In this document: positions 42,983-52,717 of the stretch, in pieces
How positions within the stretch are numbered: position 1 is the first letter of the stretch
Layout: every line of letters begins with the position of its first letter
Notes under the pieces: model-generated
What the model saw: only the letters and a program-made list of their open reading frames with translations
Told to the model about the DNA's origin: nothing
Database searches by the model: none
Position numbers and translations under genes: made by a program
NCBI RefSeq assembly: GCF_030546695.1
Contig: NZ_JAUOTP010000009.1
Location: 62,001 to 126,000 of the forward strand
Length of the DNA stretch: 64,000 bases
Source: Sphingomonas natans
Lineage (GTDB): Bacteria > Pseudomonadota > Alphaproteobacteria > Sphingomonadales > Sphingomonadaceae
Reading direction: 5' to 3'

Positions 42983-44158
42983 TTGGAAGTTTTGATCAAT
43001 GGTCGTTTTGCAACTCAACCGCTGACGGGCGTCCAACGTGTCGCGCACGAGATAACACAGGCGATCGACCGTCTGCTTGATGAGCCATCCTTTCGGACCT
43101 TGCGCGTGCGGCTGGTGGTCCCGGCCGGTACGAGGCTACCCTATGCTTTACGCAATATCATCCTCACCCACTCGGGTGGCGGCGCAGGCAATTGGTGGGA
43201 GCAGGCGATCTTGCCCCGCCATATCGGCAAGGCAATTCTACTTTGCCTCGGCAACAGCGCTCCGATCTCAAGTTTGCTGCGCCGCCAACCGACGATGGTG
43301 ATGTTGCACGATCAGGCCTATCGACAGTTCCCAGATGATTATTCGTTTGGCTACAGGCTTGCGCATCACTTTATCGAAAGTCTGATCCTGCGCCGCTCAG
43401 ACATCGTCCTTAGTGTGTCGGAAGCGGAGCGAACTGTTTTGTTGAGCAACAACAAAATCAACGGGCAGGTCATGGTTGCGCCCAACGGCAGCTGGATCCA
43501 CGACACCGTCGCGCCTGCCATACGAAGCGGTCCGCCGTCAGAGGGGTATGGACTGTACATTGGTAGTTTCACCAGGAGGAAAAATATCGAGGCCGTGATG
43601 GCGACCGCAATTGCGCTCGCGCGGCAGCGCCGGCGCCCATTTCGATTTGTTGGTCCACCGAATCCAATGAGTTACGCCGAGGCGGCGGCGGTACCCGAAG
43701 ATGTAAAAGACCTTATCAGGTTTGACGGCTATGTCGCGGATCACGAGCTTGCGGAGCTCTACCATGGAGCCGACTTCCTTCTTTACCCGTCATTTTATGA
43801 GGCATCTGGATTGCCCCCGAGCGAGGCAATGACATTTGGTTGCCCGGTCATCCTGTCCGACCTGCCAGTGATGCGCGAGCGGTGCGGTGTAGCAGCGCTT
43901 TATTGTGCCCCGTCGGATCATCAGGCTATCATCGCCGCGGCTTGTCGTATTCTCGACGAGCCCGAGCTCGCGCGCAGCCTCTCCAGTCTCGGTAGGGATC
44001 AAGCCGCCACGTTCACGTGGGAAGGCCAGGCAAAGATCATTCTCGACGTGGCAACGACGATCAAAATCGCGCCAACGCCAAAGGCACGATCGCCACTCAT
44101 CCGTTGGCGAGCGTCAGAAGCTCGCCAAGCAACCGTTCGCCGGCCCGCCGCCAAGTAA
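42983..44158 (+). CDS. Glycosyltransferase family 4
   Basis: A 391-residue protein starting at TTG with GGAG 8 bases upstream. GT-B fold: N-terminal half MEVLINGRFATQPLTGVQRV; C-terminal half with GLYIGSFTRRKNIEAVM (donor site), and PSFYEASGLPPSEAMTFGCP, the E-x7-E motif of retaining GT4 enzymes. It adds a sugar to the lipid-linked repeat unit. Its last 62 bases overlap the convergent GT4 gene tail-to-tail. It shares N-terminal style (NGRF ... TGVQRVA) with that convergent gene (NGKF ... NGVHRVA), so the two may be distant paralogues. Confidence 0.88.
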   Translation: MEVLINGRFATQPLTGVQRVAHEITQAIDRLLDEPSFRTLRVRLVVPAGTRLPYALRNIILTHSGGGAGNWWEQAILPRHIGKAILLCLGNSAPISSLLRRQPTMVMLHDQAYRQFPDDYSFGYRLAHHFIESLILRRSDIVLSVSEAERTVLLSNNKINGQVMVAPNGSWIHDTVAPAIRSGPPSEGYGLYIGSFTRRKNIEAVMATAIALARQRRRPFRFVGPPNPMSYAEAAAVPEDVKDLIRFDGYVADHELAELYHGADFLLYPSFYEASGLPPSEAMTFGCPVILSDLPVMRERCGVAALYCAPSDHQAIIAAACRILDEPELARSLSSLGRDQAATFTWEGQAKIILDVATTIKIAPTPKARSPLIRWRASEARQATVRRPAAK

Positions 44159-45194
44159 AATCTGCCGCGCGCGCGCGACCATCGGCGATCTTGCGCGCCC
44201 GAAGTGCTAGGTCTTGCTTCAATGCCAAGATTGCGGCGATCCATTCGCCGGGCTCATCCACGTCTGCGTAAGTGGCTGCATCGCGGCAAATCTCGGGCAT
44301 AGCGCCAGCGGGCGCAACAATAGCTGGGCATCCCAGCAGCATGGCTTCGACCGGTGGCAGGCCGAATCCCTCGGTGCGAGACGGGAGGCAAACGCAAATC
44401 GCACCTTCGTAAAGCGCGCGCAATTTGCCGTCATCAATCACACCGGTAAATATGGCATTTGCGGGCGGCGTCATGCCGGCGCGCTCGTGTGCAACGCGGC
44501 CCGTTCCTATCACCACTAAGCTGGTTCCGGCGAGCTCAGGTCGCTTGAATGCGTCAAAGAGAAGTTCGACATTCTTATATCGCTTGGTGCTTCCGAACAG
44601 GACAACATATTCGTTGGCCGTCACACCCATTTCCTCAAAGACGTCGCGATTAGGCTCAAGGTCGAGGATATGATCTGCACCGTTGTGCAATATCGCGATC
44701 CTGTGTCGTTCGACGACCCCTGTGAGATCGAGGATTTGACGGGAATATTGTGACACGGTGAGCACGCGAGCGCTGCGTCCTGCCATGCGTGGCGCCAGTA
44801 AGCGATGTCCCCAGCGTTCACGAAAAGGATAGGAGCAATCTCTGAAGCGGTACTGCGCGTCGTGAAGCAGCAGGAGCTGGCGGTGGTGCCGCAGGGGAGC
44901 AAGATTGCATAAGTTAACAAGAACGTCGTGTTTCGCTTCGCCGGGAAGAATTCCCTGTTCCCAGATCTGAGTGTGCCCAAGCCGCTGTTCGTCGAGCAGC
45001 GTAGCCTGAAGAGTAGGCGTCCAGCTCCGCTTTCTTGGCAGGAGCAAGCGCATCGGCGGTCGCTCGCTGACGGGAAGATCGCTCACCTGCCGGTCTACCT
45101 CTCGGATCAATCGGTCGGCAACGCGATGCACTCCATTCAATCCACCACTATAAAATTTGCCGTTGAAGGCAATCGCGCGCGGCGGGGGGCTCAC
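44097..45194 (-). CDS. Glycosyltransferase family 4
   Basis: A 365-residue protein from GTG, overlapping the upstream GT2 gene by four bases (GTGA). GT-B fold: FNGKFYSGGLNGVHRVADRL at the start, VLFGSTKRYKNVELLFDAF for the donor domain, and PSRTEGFGLPPVEAMLLGCP as the E-x7-E motif. Probably adds one sugar of the repeat unit. It is last in the seven-gene minus-strand exopolysaccharide operon, and its 3' end overlaps the convergent GT4 gene. Confidence 0.88.
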   Translation of the reverse strand: MSPPPRAIAFNGKFYSGGLNGVHRVADRLIREVDRQVSDLPVSERPPMRLLLPRKRSWTPTLQATLLDEQRLGHTQIWEQGILPGEAKHDVLVNLCNLAPLRHHRQLLLLHDAQYRFRDCSYPFRERWGHRLLAPRMAGRSARVLTVSQYSRQILDLTGVVERHRIAILHNGADHILDLEPNRDVFEEMGVTANEYVVLFGSTKRYKNVELLFDAFKRPELAGTSLVVIGTGRVAHERAGMTPPANAIFTGVIDDGKLRALYEGAICVCLPSRTEGFGLPPVEAMLLGCPAIVAPAGAMPEICRDAATYADVDEPGEWIAAILALKQDLALRARKIADGRARAADFTWRRAGERLLGELLTLANG

Positions 45195-46063
45195 GACTTG
45201 ATCCTTAAGATATAGCGGGGGTCGAGCCGGGCGGTCGCGAGATGTGCCATGGCGAGAAAATTGCCTCGTAGCCGGCCGCGGCGGTCGACATGAGCTTCCG
45301 GAGACATGCTGCGCAGAAGGTTGGCCACGACGTTGCGCAGCATCATTTCATACGCGAGCAGCGGCGGCGCACTTCGCTTCCGCAGCAGGTAAATTGGATT
45401 TGCGATCTGCGAATAACCGAGTCGGACACCGGAAGTCCGCCCCCCCTTCGCGCCCATATGAACGCCCGAAAGCTTGTTCGAGCGGACGAGGCGGCCATGT
45501 CGTCCGAGTTGAAAGGTAACGTCGATGTCTTCCAGCCAGCCGTATAGCGGTAGCGCCTCATCAAAGCGCAGGTCGCCGAGCGCAGATAGTCGGATTGCCA
45601 TGTTGCAACCGTAGAGCGCTCGCTCGGGATATTCGCGCCGCTCAGACGGAGGTGAGTCTTTTCGCAGCAGCTCCAGCGCGTCGGTGAAACTGTACCCTGC
45701 ATGATGGATTCCATCAGCGATCACGCGACCCGTCGCGCCCACGACGTCCGCTTGGGACACGAACAAACGCTCAAGCTCGGCCAGATAGTCATCGGCGGCA
45801 AGGAAGTCGTCGTCGATAAACAGGACGACATCGGCTCGATCAGCAATATGCCGTAGCGCATGATTGCGCTGGAGACACAATCCTTTGTCCGTAAACAGAA
45901 TTTCAGGCTGCATCGGAGACTGAGCAAGGTCGGCGACATCCTCATGGCGCACGCTCACGACGACGATGCCGTCTGGCGATCGAGTCTGACTGGCTAGGTG
46001 GTCGACTGCGCGCCGCACTGTCTCAGGTCGGCCTATGGTGGGGATCGCCACGAAAATACGCAT
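45191..46063 (-). CDS. Glycosyltransferase family 2
   Basis: A 290-residue protein with AAGGAG 7 bases before the ATG. GT-A fold: MRIFVAIPTIGRPETVRRAV, GLCLQRNHALRHI, and the metal-binding VLFIDDDFLAADDYL, followed by GCNMAIRLSALGDLRFDEAL and GWLEDIDVTFQLGRHG with the acidic ED pair typical for the catalytic base region. Inverting sugar transfer to the growing chain. Coupled with the GT4 gene downstream and 10 bases after the ligase-like gene. Confidence 0.88.
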   Translation of the reverse strand: MRIFVAIPTIGRPETVRRAVDHLASQTRSPDGIVVVSVRHEDVADLAQSPMQPEILFTDKGLCLQRNHALRHIADRADVVLFIDDDFLAADDYLAELERLFVSQADVVGATGRVIADGIHHAGYSFTDALELLRKDSPPSERREYPERALYGCNMAIRLSALGDLRFDEALPLYGWLEDIDVTFQLGRHGRLVRSNKLSGVHMGAKGGRTSGVRLGYSQIANPIYLLRKRSAPPLLAYEMMLRNVVANLLRSMSPEAHVDRRGRLRGNFLAMAHLATARLDPRYILRIKS

Positions 46064-46073
46064 ATACGTCTCC

Positions 46074-47528
46074 TTAGGACGCTCGAGGCTTGGGCCATGG
46101 GGATGTCAGGTGGGCCGCGGGCGAGGCGGGTCGGAACGCTGGCGTAAGAGAGCTGGAGTGGCGCGCTGACCGACGCAGCGCCAGCGCGGCTCCAGCAAAT
46201 ATCGCAAAATCGCCTCCCGGATCAGCTGTTGGGCTGACCACGCTCGCGGGAATAAGCATACACGCGGCCGTCCAGGCGGCGGCGACGCCGGTCGCATCAG
46301 CCATATTTTGCACGCGATTGTAGGTCGATGCGCGCCAGGGTTTGAGAACCTGGATGACATAAAGGGATAGCAAGGCAGCGCCGGACAGCCCGGTTGCCCC
46401 GATTACCGCGGCAGGCAGGCTCGACGAGCGAAAGCTTCCCGGTCCGATGCCCAGCCCGGACGACGCCCAAAAGGCATTCACGCCCTGATGAGCCCAGAAG
46501 GCGCGTTGGAGCGCGGAGTCGCTTCCCTGTTTGCCGACCGTCATAGAAGTGAAGACACGCGAGGCGGTCGCCACGAGGTCGGGCTTGAGGAGAAAGGTGA
46601 GGCTCACAACGATCGCCAGCGCCAATGCGACGATCGCTAGCCTGATCAGCTTGGCTGACGAGACGCCGTCCGGCACAAACACAGCGCGCAGGAGGAATAC
46701 GGTCAGATAGGCAGCTAAGCCGAGATAGGCGGTCGACGAGGTTGAGGCCGCAAGCGTGAGTCCCATTGTCAGGGCGACCCAGCCCGTCACTCGAGGCTGG
46801 ACGCCCCGATACCAGCACTCGGCCATGAACAGGAACCAGACAAAACCGAAACCAGCGAAGGACGACGGCTCTGGATGGATCCCGTTCATCCGCACCACCG
46901 TGCCGAGGCGCTGGTCGAGTTGCGCATAATTGCCGTTTCTAAAAAAACCCAGAACTTCCGACCATGCCGTTCCGGCAAAGACCACGCCACTGATGCCAAA
47001 GAACATGTGAAGGCAGCAAATAGCTACCCCCGCCTTTACGAGCGCGGATGCCCCTTCTTCATGACGGCACGCGGCGTAGGAAGCTACCGCCAGCATCATC
47101 GTGCCGAGCATGTAGACCGATGCGGTCACATTCTGGCTGGTCGGGCCAAGCTTGAAGACGGCAAACATATATCCGGCCGTTGGCCGCATCGGCACGACCA
47201 TGATTTGGTCGGCGAAGATCCTCGGACCGACAAACGCCATAGTAACGCCGTACACCGCAAAGCCGACAAGAAGCCCGTTCGCACAAATTCCCTCCTTCAC
47301 CAGTTCTCCCGCACCGCTTCCCGGTAGGAGCAACCTGAGGACCAAAAAGCCAAGGGCGAATTGGACAGGCGGAATCGACGAACCACCGAGCGCCGGGAGC
47401 TGAAACGCGGCCGAGCCACCCATCAATGAAGAAATGAGAGTGAACGCGTACATGGCGGGTATACTTCCACGAAGCAGAAGTAGGAGCCCGATCCCGGACA
47501 CTATGATCCCAAACACCGTCGGGATCAT
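46074..47528 (-). CDS. O-antigen ligase/polymerase-like membrane protein (Wzy-like)
   Basis: About 484 residues, starting at the ATG that begins the first membrane helix (MIPTVFGIIVSGIGLLLLLR); ATG 47573 would overlap the glycosidase gene and is the alternative. About ten to twelve membrane helices with one large periplasmic loop containing MNGIHPEPSSFAGFGFVWFL, the pattern of exopolysaccharide polymerases and O-antigen ligases (Wzy/WaaL superfamily, PF04932-like). In this operon a polymerase joining repeat units in the periplasm is the more likely role. A flippase (Wzx) is not in the window. Confidence 0.75.
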   Translation of the reverse strand: MIPTVFGIIVSGIGLLLLLRGSIPAMYAFTLISSLMGGSAAFQLPALGGSSIPPVQFALGFLVLRLLLPGSGAGELVKEGICANGLLVGFAVYGVTMAFVGPRIFADQIMVVPMRPTAGYMFAVFKLGPTSQNVTASVYMLGTMMLAVASYAACRHEEGASALVKAGVAICCLHMFFGISGVVFAGTAWSEVLGFFRNGNYAQLDQRLGTVVRMNGIHPEPSSFAGFGFVWFLFMAECWYRGVQPRVTGWVALTMGLTLAASTSSTAYLGLAAYLTVFLLRAVFVPDGVSSAKLIRLAIVALALAIVVSLTFLLKPDLVATASRVFTSMTVGKQGSDSALQRAFWAHQGVNAFWASSGLGIGPGSFRSSSLPAAVIGATGLSGAALLSLYVIQVLKPWRASTYNRVQNMADATGVAAAWTAACMLIPASVVSPTADPGGDFAIFAGAALALRRSARHSSSLTPAFRPASPAAHLTSPWPKPRAS

Positions 47529-47556
47529 GGTACGGCAGCCCGTCGCGGGCGGAAGG

Positions 47557-49296
47557 TCATGCGCATGACGCATGCTCCTGCGTCTTGGCCCCAAGCGCGA
47601 GAATGCGAATTCGGTAGGTCAGTGCGTCGCCGTCGAAAACCTTGTTGGGCCCGAACGCGACATCGAGCCTGTCGCCTGTCTTGAGCGTCACCGGCAGCGC
47701 TTTCACCTCGAGCCTGTCGGTCAGAATCGCCTGATGGATCACGCGATTATTATGACGGATTTCGATCGATAGGCCGTCATTGTGGGAGCCGGTCGTGAAA
47801 CAGGCGCTTATCGAGGCGGGGGTCGTTACGCTCGCCGTGTAGCGCACGGTTGCTGCCAGCGGATTGCTGCCCTCGCCAGCGGGCGTAGCGGAAGCTTCCC
47901 CGATCGCCAGCGGACGGAGATCAAGGTCTCCCCAATAAGACGTCCAGTTCCAGTCGATGATCTTCAACGGCACGGTTTGGCCCGTCGCTCGCCGCGCGAG
48001 ATAGCTCCAAGGCGGACCCGCATATTGGTAAAGGCTGTCCGCCATGACCTGACTTGCGCCAAGCGTGACGCGATCAGCGCCAGTGACGATAATTGGGTCG
48101 GGGCCCGCCACGAGGGGGCCCACCAGTCGCTGGCCACGCACATCGAAATTGCGCGCATTGCCCTCGACATGGATCGGCCGGGGAACGCCCCAGATCACGT
48201 AGGTCTGCGCGCCGAAGCGATACACGTAATTGCGGCGATCTCGAGCGCCAACGCGGACGGGGCGGCCGTGGGCAAGGAGAAGGCGCTTCGCGGCCAACAT
48301 GGCCTCGCCCGCGGGTTTCGTGCGTGCCTCGGAGTCGAGAAGGCCCGTATTTCGGAAATATGGCTCGTCGATCAGCGCGTACCAGAAGAGTCCCGCTACA
48401 TCGGGTTCGGCCGCAATGAGGCACAGCATGCGTATCATGAGGCTGGCTGACATTCGAGGGTCATCGACCTCGTCCCCCGTCTCAGTTGCCCAGATTGGCC
48501 GCACTCGCCCGTGCCTGTGCATGGCAGCGCGAAGCCTCGGCAGTTCGACCTCGAGTCCTTCCGGGTGATCGCGATAAGGGTGAACGGCAATTCCGTCGGC
48601 GCTGTCGAGCACCCCCTGCGCGAACAGAGTGTCTTCAAAGCCGGTTGCCACCATGTTGCTTGATCCGGCGAGGATCTGCACATCTGGGTAGCGGGGCTTT
48701 ACGACGCTCGCGACCGTCTTCAGCAGCGATGTGTGCGCGGACGCCACGGTAACACCGGCGGGGAGGCGGCTGTCACCGGCGTTGATCTCGTTACCGACTT
48801 CTATCGCCTCAATGCATCCGGATCCGAAGCGATCCAGAACTGCGTTAAGATAGTCGGCATAAGCGCGCTGTGCGGCGGGCGTGTGTGCAGTAGCGCCTTT
48901 GTCATAAGCTGCATGGTGAGGGTCGATCATGAGCAGCAGCTTCAGGCCCTGCCCACAGGATTGGGCGACATATGCCGCCGAGCCGCCGTCGAAGTCGTAC
49001 CGGCCGGGCTCTGGCTCGCCTTTGCCCCACGGCAGATCGTCGCGAATGATGCCGATCTGAAGGTCGCGGGTACGCCTGACAAGGTCCAACGGCCAACCCT
49101 GATCGAAATGGGTCGCGACACCGACGACAAGAGGCAATGGTCGACTTGCCGCTGACTCGGCGGCAACCGCAGCGCGCTTCCCTGCCAGGCCCACGGATGC
49201 GGTCAATGACGAAAGGACGGCCCAGTCGGCCTGCCGATCGCGCACGAGAAGCGCGATCGCGAAAAATACCGCGAGCGCCGCGGACTTGCGCCTCAC
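47557..49296 (-). CDS. Clan GH-A glycosidase (PslG-like) of the exopolysaccharide operon
   Basis: A 579-residue protein from GTG, overlapping the preceding gene by four bases. An N-terminal hydrophobic anchor or signal (~8-18, then a helical stretch) precedes a TIM barrel: FDQGWPLDLVRRTRDLQIGI, the acid/base Glu170 in EAIEVGNEINAG, and the nucleophile Glu272 in PIWATETGDEVDD. These fit clan GH-A (GH39/GH5-like). A C-terminal beta domain (~450-579) may bind sugar. Like PslG in Pseudomonas, it could trim or release the polymer in the periplasm during export. Family number cannot be fixed by eye. Confidence 0.75.
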   Translation of the reverse strand: MRRKSAALAVFFAIALLVRDRQADWAVLSSLTASVGLAGKRAAVAAESAASRPLPLVVGVATHFDQGWPLDLVRRTRDLQIGIIRDDLPWGKGEPEPGRYDFDGGSAAYVAQSCGQGLKLLLMIDPHHAAYDKGATAHTPAAQRAYADYLNAVLDRFGSGCIEAIEVGNEINAGDSRLPAGVTVASAHTSLLKTVASVVKPRYPDVQILAGSSNMVATGFEDTLFAQGVLDSADGIAVHPYRDHPEGLEVELPRLRAAMHRHGRVRPIWATETGDEVDDPRMSASLMIRMLCLIAAEPDVAGLFWYALIDEPYFRNTGLLDSEARTKPAGEAMLAAKRLLLAHGRPVRVGARDRRNYVYRFGAQTYVIWGVPRPIHVEGNARNFDVRGQRLVGPLVAGPDPIIVTGADRVTLGASQVMADSLYQYAGPPWSYLARRATGQTVPLKIIDWNWTSYWGDLDLRPLAIGEASATPAGEGSNPLAATVRYTASVTTPASISACFTTGSHNDGLSIEIRHNNRVIHQAILTDRLEVKALPVTLKTGDRLDVAFGPNKVFDGDALTYRIRILALGAKTQEHASCA

Positions 49297-50441
49297 ATCG
49301 CTGCCACAAGCGCCGCGCGGATGCCGGCATCGAACTTATCCGGTGCGAACCGGCGCGCCCAGGCCAAGGGAACTTCGGGATTGAATCCCGGTAGCCAAGC
49401 CTCCATGGACGCGACGCCTTCGATCAAGCCGTCCGCAGTCTGCTCATCGAAGTGCAAGCCGGTTTCGCCATGGACCACGGTATCAAGAGCTCCGCCCTTG
49501 CCATAAGCGAGAACGGGGCGTCCTGACGCCATCGCCTCGACAGGAACGATGCCGAAATCTTCTTCGGCTGTGAATACGAGCGCCCGGCAACGCGCGTAGG
49601 CGGCTCGAAGCTCGTCGAAGGGAAGATGCGAAACGAATTCTATATTAGGTCCCGCGCGGCGTTGCAGCTGTTCAGCTTGCTCGCCCTTTCCCACCATCAG
49701 CAACGGCAAACCGAGGCGCGTGAAGGCCTCGACCGCGATGTCGCCGCGCTTGTAGGGTGTCATCTGACCGACCCAAAGATAGCGACTTTCGACATCGCGG
49801 GTCGGTTTATAAAGATCAACCTGCACGGGCGGGTGCACGACCTCCGACTGCCGGCACCAGACGCGGTGGATGCGACTTTGAACAAAGGTGGAGTTTGCGA
49901 CAAACATATCAACGCGCGTCGCGCAGGATACGTCCCATTGACGGAGGCGATGGAAAGCCCAAGGCATAATCCACCGCGCGACCGGCCCCGATGACGCAAC
50001 ATAATCGTGGTATTGGTCCCACAGATACCGCATCGGCGAATGACAGTAGCAAAGATGCATTGCGTCTGGCGCTGCAATAATCCCTTTGGCGGGACCGGAT
50101 TCGCTGCTTATAACGAGATCGTAGCCGCGGAGGTCGAGCTGCTCGAGCGCCATTGGCATTAGCGGCAAATACTTCTGGTAATGCCGTCTGGCACCAGGAA
50201 GCTTTTGAATGAAGGTCGTCTTTATCGGGCGTGAGCGGATCAGATCCGAAACGGCGCGAGGCTCATAAACATGGGTGAAAATGTCGGCTTCCGGGAAGAG
50301 ATGAAGCAATCGCTCGAGAACCCGTTCGCCTCCGCGCATACCAATCAGCCAGTAATGGATGATCGCCACACGTTTCGGCGGACCGACACGTCGGGACGGC
50401 GCGATGGCGACTGGCAGCGGTTTTGGAAACAACTGGTTCAT
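49293..50441 (-). CDS. Glycosyltransferase family 4 (mannosyltransferase-like)
   Basis: A 382-residue GT-B protein. N-terminal half VAIIHYWLIGMRGGERVLER, then CYCHSPMRYLWDQYHDYV, which is characteristic of the WbaZ/GumH-like mannosyltransferase group; C-terminal half YLWVGQMTPYKRGDIAVEAF and AEEDFGIVPVEAMASGRPVL as the E-x7-E motif. It adds a sugar, possibly mannose, to the lipid-linked oligosaccharide. It lies 10 bases after the Wzc-like gene and overlaps the glycosidase gene. Confidence 0.88.
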   Translation of the reverse strand: MNQLFPKPLPVAIAPSRRVGPPKRVAIIHYWLIGMRGGERVLERLLHLFPEADIFTHVYEPRAVSDLIRSRPIKTTFIQKLPGARRHYQKYLPLMPMALEQLDLRGYDLVISSESGPAKGIIAAPDAMHLCYCHSPMRYLWDQYHDYVASSGPVARWIMPWAFHRLRQWDVSCATRVDMFVANSTFVQSRIHRVWCRQSEVVHPPVQVDLYKPTRDVESRYLWVGQMTPYKRGDIAVEAFTRLGLPLLMVGKGEQAEQLQRRAGPNIEFVSHLPFDELRAAYARCRALVFTAEEDFGIVPVEAMASGRPVLAYGKGGALDTVVHGETGLHFDEQTADGLIEGVASMEAWLPGFNPEVPLAWARRFAPDKFDAGIRAALVAAM

Positions 50442-50451
50442 TACGTGGCCC

Positions 50452-52707
50452 TCACAAACTGTAGTATTTTTTGAAGCGAGGAAAATAGAAACTCGGGTCG
50501 CCGCGACCGATGCGGATTTGCCGCCGCATATCGACTCGGCTCAATATGACGCCTGCGATCCTGCCGCGCTGCGAGCGCAGGAGATGGAGCGCCGCGTTTG
50601 TCGCGTCGTCGGGTGTGTGTCGCCAGCGCACCACGAATGCGATGGCATCAGCCATGATGGCCAATTCGCGCGTTGTGGCTACGGGCAACACGGGGGCGGT
50701 ATCGACTACGATGCACGAATACCGGTCGCGAAGACTATCAATGAGCGAGCCCATCGCTGGCCCAGTCAGCAAGTCAGCTGCATCGAACGGTCGAGCGCGC
50801 ATCGGCAGAATGTCGAGCTCGGTAACACTATCCTGCACCAGCGCGTCGTCGAGTTCGACGTCACCGTTCAGGACATTGAGGAGCCCAAATTCTGCATCAG
50901 CGGACACCAGCCTATCACTAGCTTGAGCTTGGCTGTAATCGGCATCGATCAGCAGCACGCGTTCGCCCTGGCGGGCGATGGTGCGAGCCAGGCAGATCGA
51001 TATTGTCGTCTTCCCTTCCTGCGGCAGTGCGGAGGTTACGAGCAGGACGCGTGGCGTTCCCGCGCAAATCTGTCGAAGCGATGTTAGCAGGCTGCGAAAG
51101 GACTCGGCGAAGCTCGAGCGCGGCGCGGCGACAACGGTTTCGCCTGTGCCCCGGACCTTCGAGCGGGGGCCAGACAGCATCGGGATCGCACCGAGATAGG
51201 CAAGGCCAAGTTTCTGCTCGACCTCGCGACCCGTCGTAAATCCGGAGAAGGTCATTTCTGCGAGGAATGCCGCGGCTAGACCCGCGCCGATGCCCAGCAC
51301 ACCTCCTAAAAGCATATTCAGCTTTGGACGAGGGCTCGTCGGCGCGAGCGGAACGGACGCTCGCGATACCACACTCGCGTCCGGCCGCTCCGTGCCACCT
51401 TCCGCGACAGCTTCCTTATACCTGTTCAGATAGCTCTCGTAGAGCGATTGGGAAGACTGAGCGCGCCGTTGGAGGTCATCGAGCCCCGTCATCGCCGCAT
51501 TGTTCTGCGCGAGCGTGTTGCGCGCCTTTCCCAGACTCTCGGAGATTGAATGCAAACGTTGACTGGAGACCCGAGTGCGTGCGTCCAGGTTGGAGATCAC
51601 CCGGCCGATCTCCGCGTGAATTTGCTGATTGATGTCGTCTAGTTCACTGGCCGTGCGCCGGACGTCGGGGTGGAGCGCGCCGTAGCGATTTCGCAAGGTC
51701 GCCAGCCTGCCACTGACCTCAGCCTGCCTTGCTCGCAGCCCTGACACCACGGCGGACCCTAACGCTTCGCCGACATCCTCGCCATTCGAGCCTTTGAAAA
51801 GCTGCTCACGCGCAGTATTGAGACGAGCAAGATCCTCGGATGTCTGCGCGCGAGCAGCCGACACGGCCTGATTGTATGTCGCAATTTCTTGCTCGGTCAA
51901 AGATGCTCCTGACGTGCTGAGCAAGTTATTGGCAATACGATATTGCTGAACGCGAGCGGTGTCGGACTGTGCTTGAATGCGCAATTCCTCGAGCCTTCGC
52001 TCGAGAAACCGCGTAGCGACACTCCCCAAGTCTATCTTGTCGCGAAGCTGACCTTGCGTATACTGCCGGACATATTCGTTTGCGATCCGAGCCGAGTTGG
52101 TCGGCGAAACGGTCGTGATCGAGATCTCCATGGCAAACGTCTGGCCAAGTCTGGTGACGGACAATGCATTCTTCAGGCGATCTATGGTTTCGCGCCCGAG
52201 CTCGGCGGGACTCGGCGGTGGAGTTGGCCTCCGCTCGCCTCGGATCAGTCGGTCGAGCCAGCCCTGCTCTTTGGGGGCCACACCTACGCCTGGATTGAAG
52301 CTCGGATCGCGATCCAAGTTGAGAGCCTGAGCGACGCGATCCGCAAGGTTGCGCGATTTCAGCACTTCAACCTCGGTATCGGCGCGATCCGCAGGGGTCA
52401 GTGTGGTTTCCGCCACCTTCTCGATCGGCGTAATTTGCTCCTGCCGCATGTTGAGCACAATCTCGGCTGTCGCTGTATAGAGGTTCGGCTGGCGCATCGT
52501 GACGAAAGCCGCGCCGCTCAGCACGGCAGCGAACACGAGGAAAAACAGCGGCAGCCGGCGCCGTAGCGTGGTGGCAAGCGCTCGTAGATCGAGTGTGTCG
52601 GCCCGCATCTCAGTGTTTGGGGTCACAAGCGGCGCTGGCAGCCCAGCGCTTTCGGCACGTACGATGATCTGCGGCTGATTCACGGCGCGGCGCTTTCGCG
52701 GAGGCAC
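50452..52707 (-). CDS. Wzc-like polysaccharide co-polymerase / bacterial tyrosine kinase
   Basis: A 751-residue protein from GTG; GTG at residue 9 is an alternative. Wzz domain with TM1 at ~51-70 (RLPLFFLVFAAVLSGAAF), a long coiled-coil periplasmic region, the GNVR region and TM2 (LNMLLGGVLGIGAGLAAAFL). The C-terminal BY-kinase has Walker A ALPQEGKTT at 560-568, Walker A' LLIDADYSQ at ~586 and Walker B VVDTAP at 667-672. The Tyr tail is short (Y741, Y748, Y749). It controls chain length and export of the polymer together with the Wza-type protein and a phosphatase not seen here. Confidence 0.92.
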   Translation of the reverse strand: MPPRKRRAVNQPQIIVRAESAGLPAPLVTPNTEMRADTLDLRALATTLRRRLPLFFLVFAAVLSGAAFVTMRQPNLYTATAEIVLNMRQEQITPIEKVAETTLTPADRADTEVEVLKSRNLADRVAQALNLDRDPSFNPGVGVAPKEQGWLDRLIRGERRPTPPPSPAELGRETIDRLKNALSVTRLGQTFAMEISITTVSPTNSARIANEYVRQYTQGQLRDKIDLGSVATRFLERRLEELRIQAQSDTARVQQYRIANNLLSTSGASLTEQEIATYNQAVSAARAQTSEDLARLNTAREQLFKGSNGEDVGEALGSAVVSGLRARQAEVSGRLATLRNRYGALHPDVRRTASELDDINQQIHAEIGRVISNLDARTRVSSQRLHSISESLGKARNTLAQNNAAMTGLDDLQRRAQSSQSLYESYLNRYKEAVAEGGTERPDASVVSRASVPLAPTSPRPKLNMLLGGVLGIGAGLAAAFLAEMTFSGFTTGREVEQKLGLAYLGAIPMLSGPRSKVRGTGETVVAAPRSSFAESFRSLLTSLRQICAGTPRVLLVTSALPQEGKTTISICLARTIARQGERVLLIDADYSQAQASDRLVSADAEFGLLNVLNGDVELDDALVQDSVTELDILPMRARPFDAADLLTGPAMGSLIDSLRDRYSCIVVDTAPVLPVATTRELAIMADAIAFVVRWRHTPDDATNAALHLLRSQRGRIAGVILSRVDMRRQIRIGRGDPSFYFPRFKKYYSL

Positions 52708-52717
52708 GCCGCGCGCG

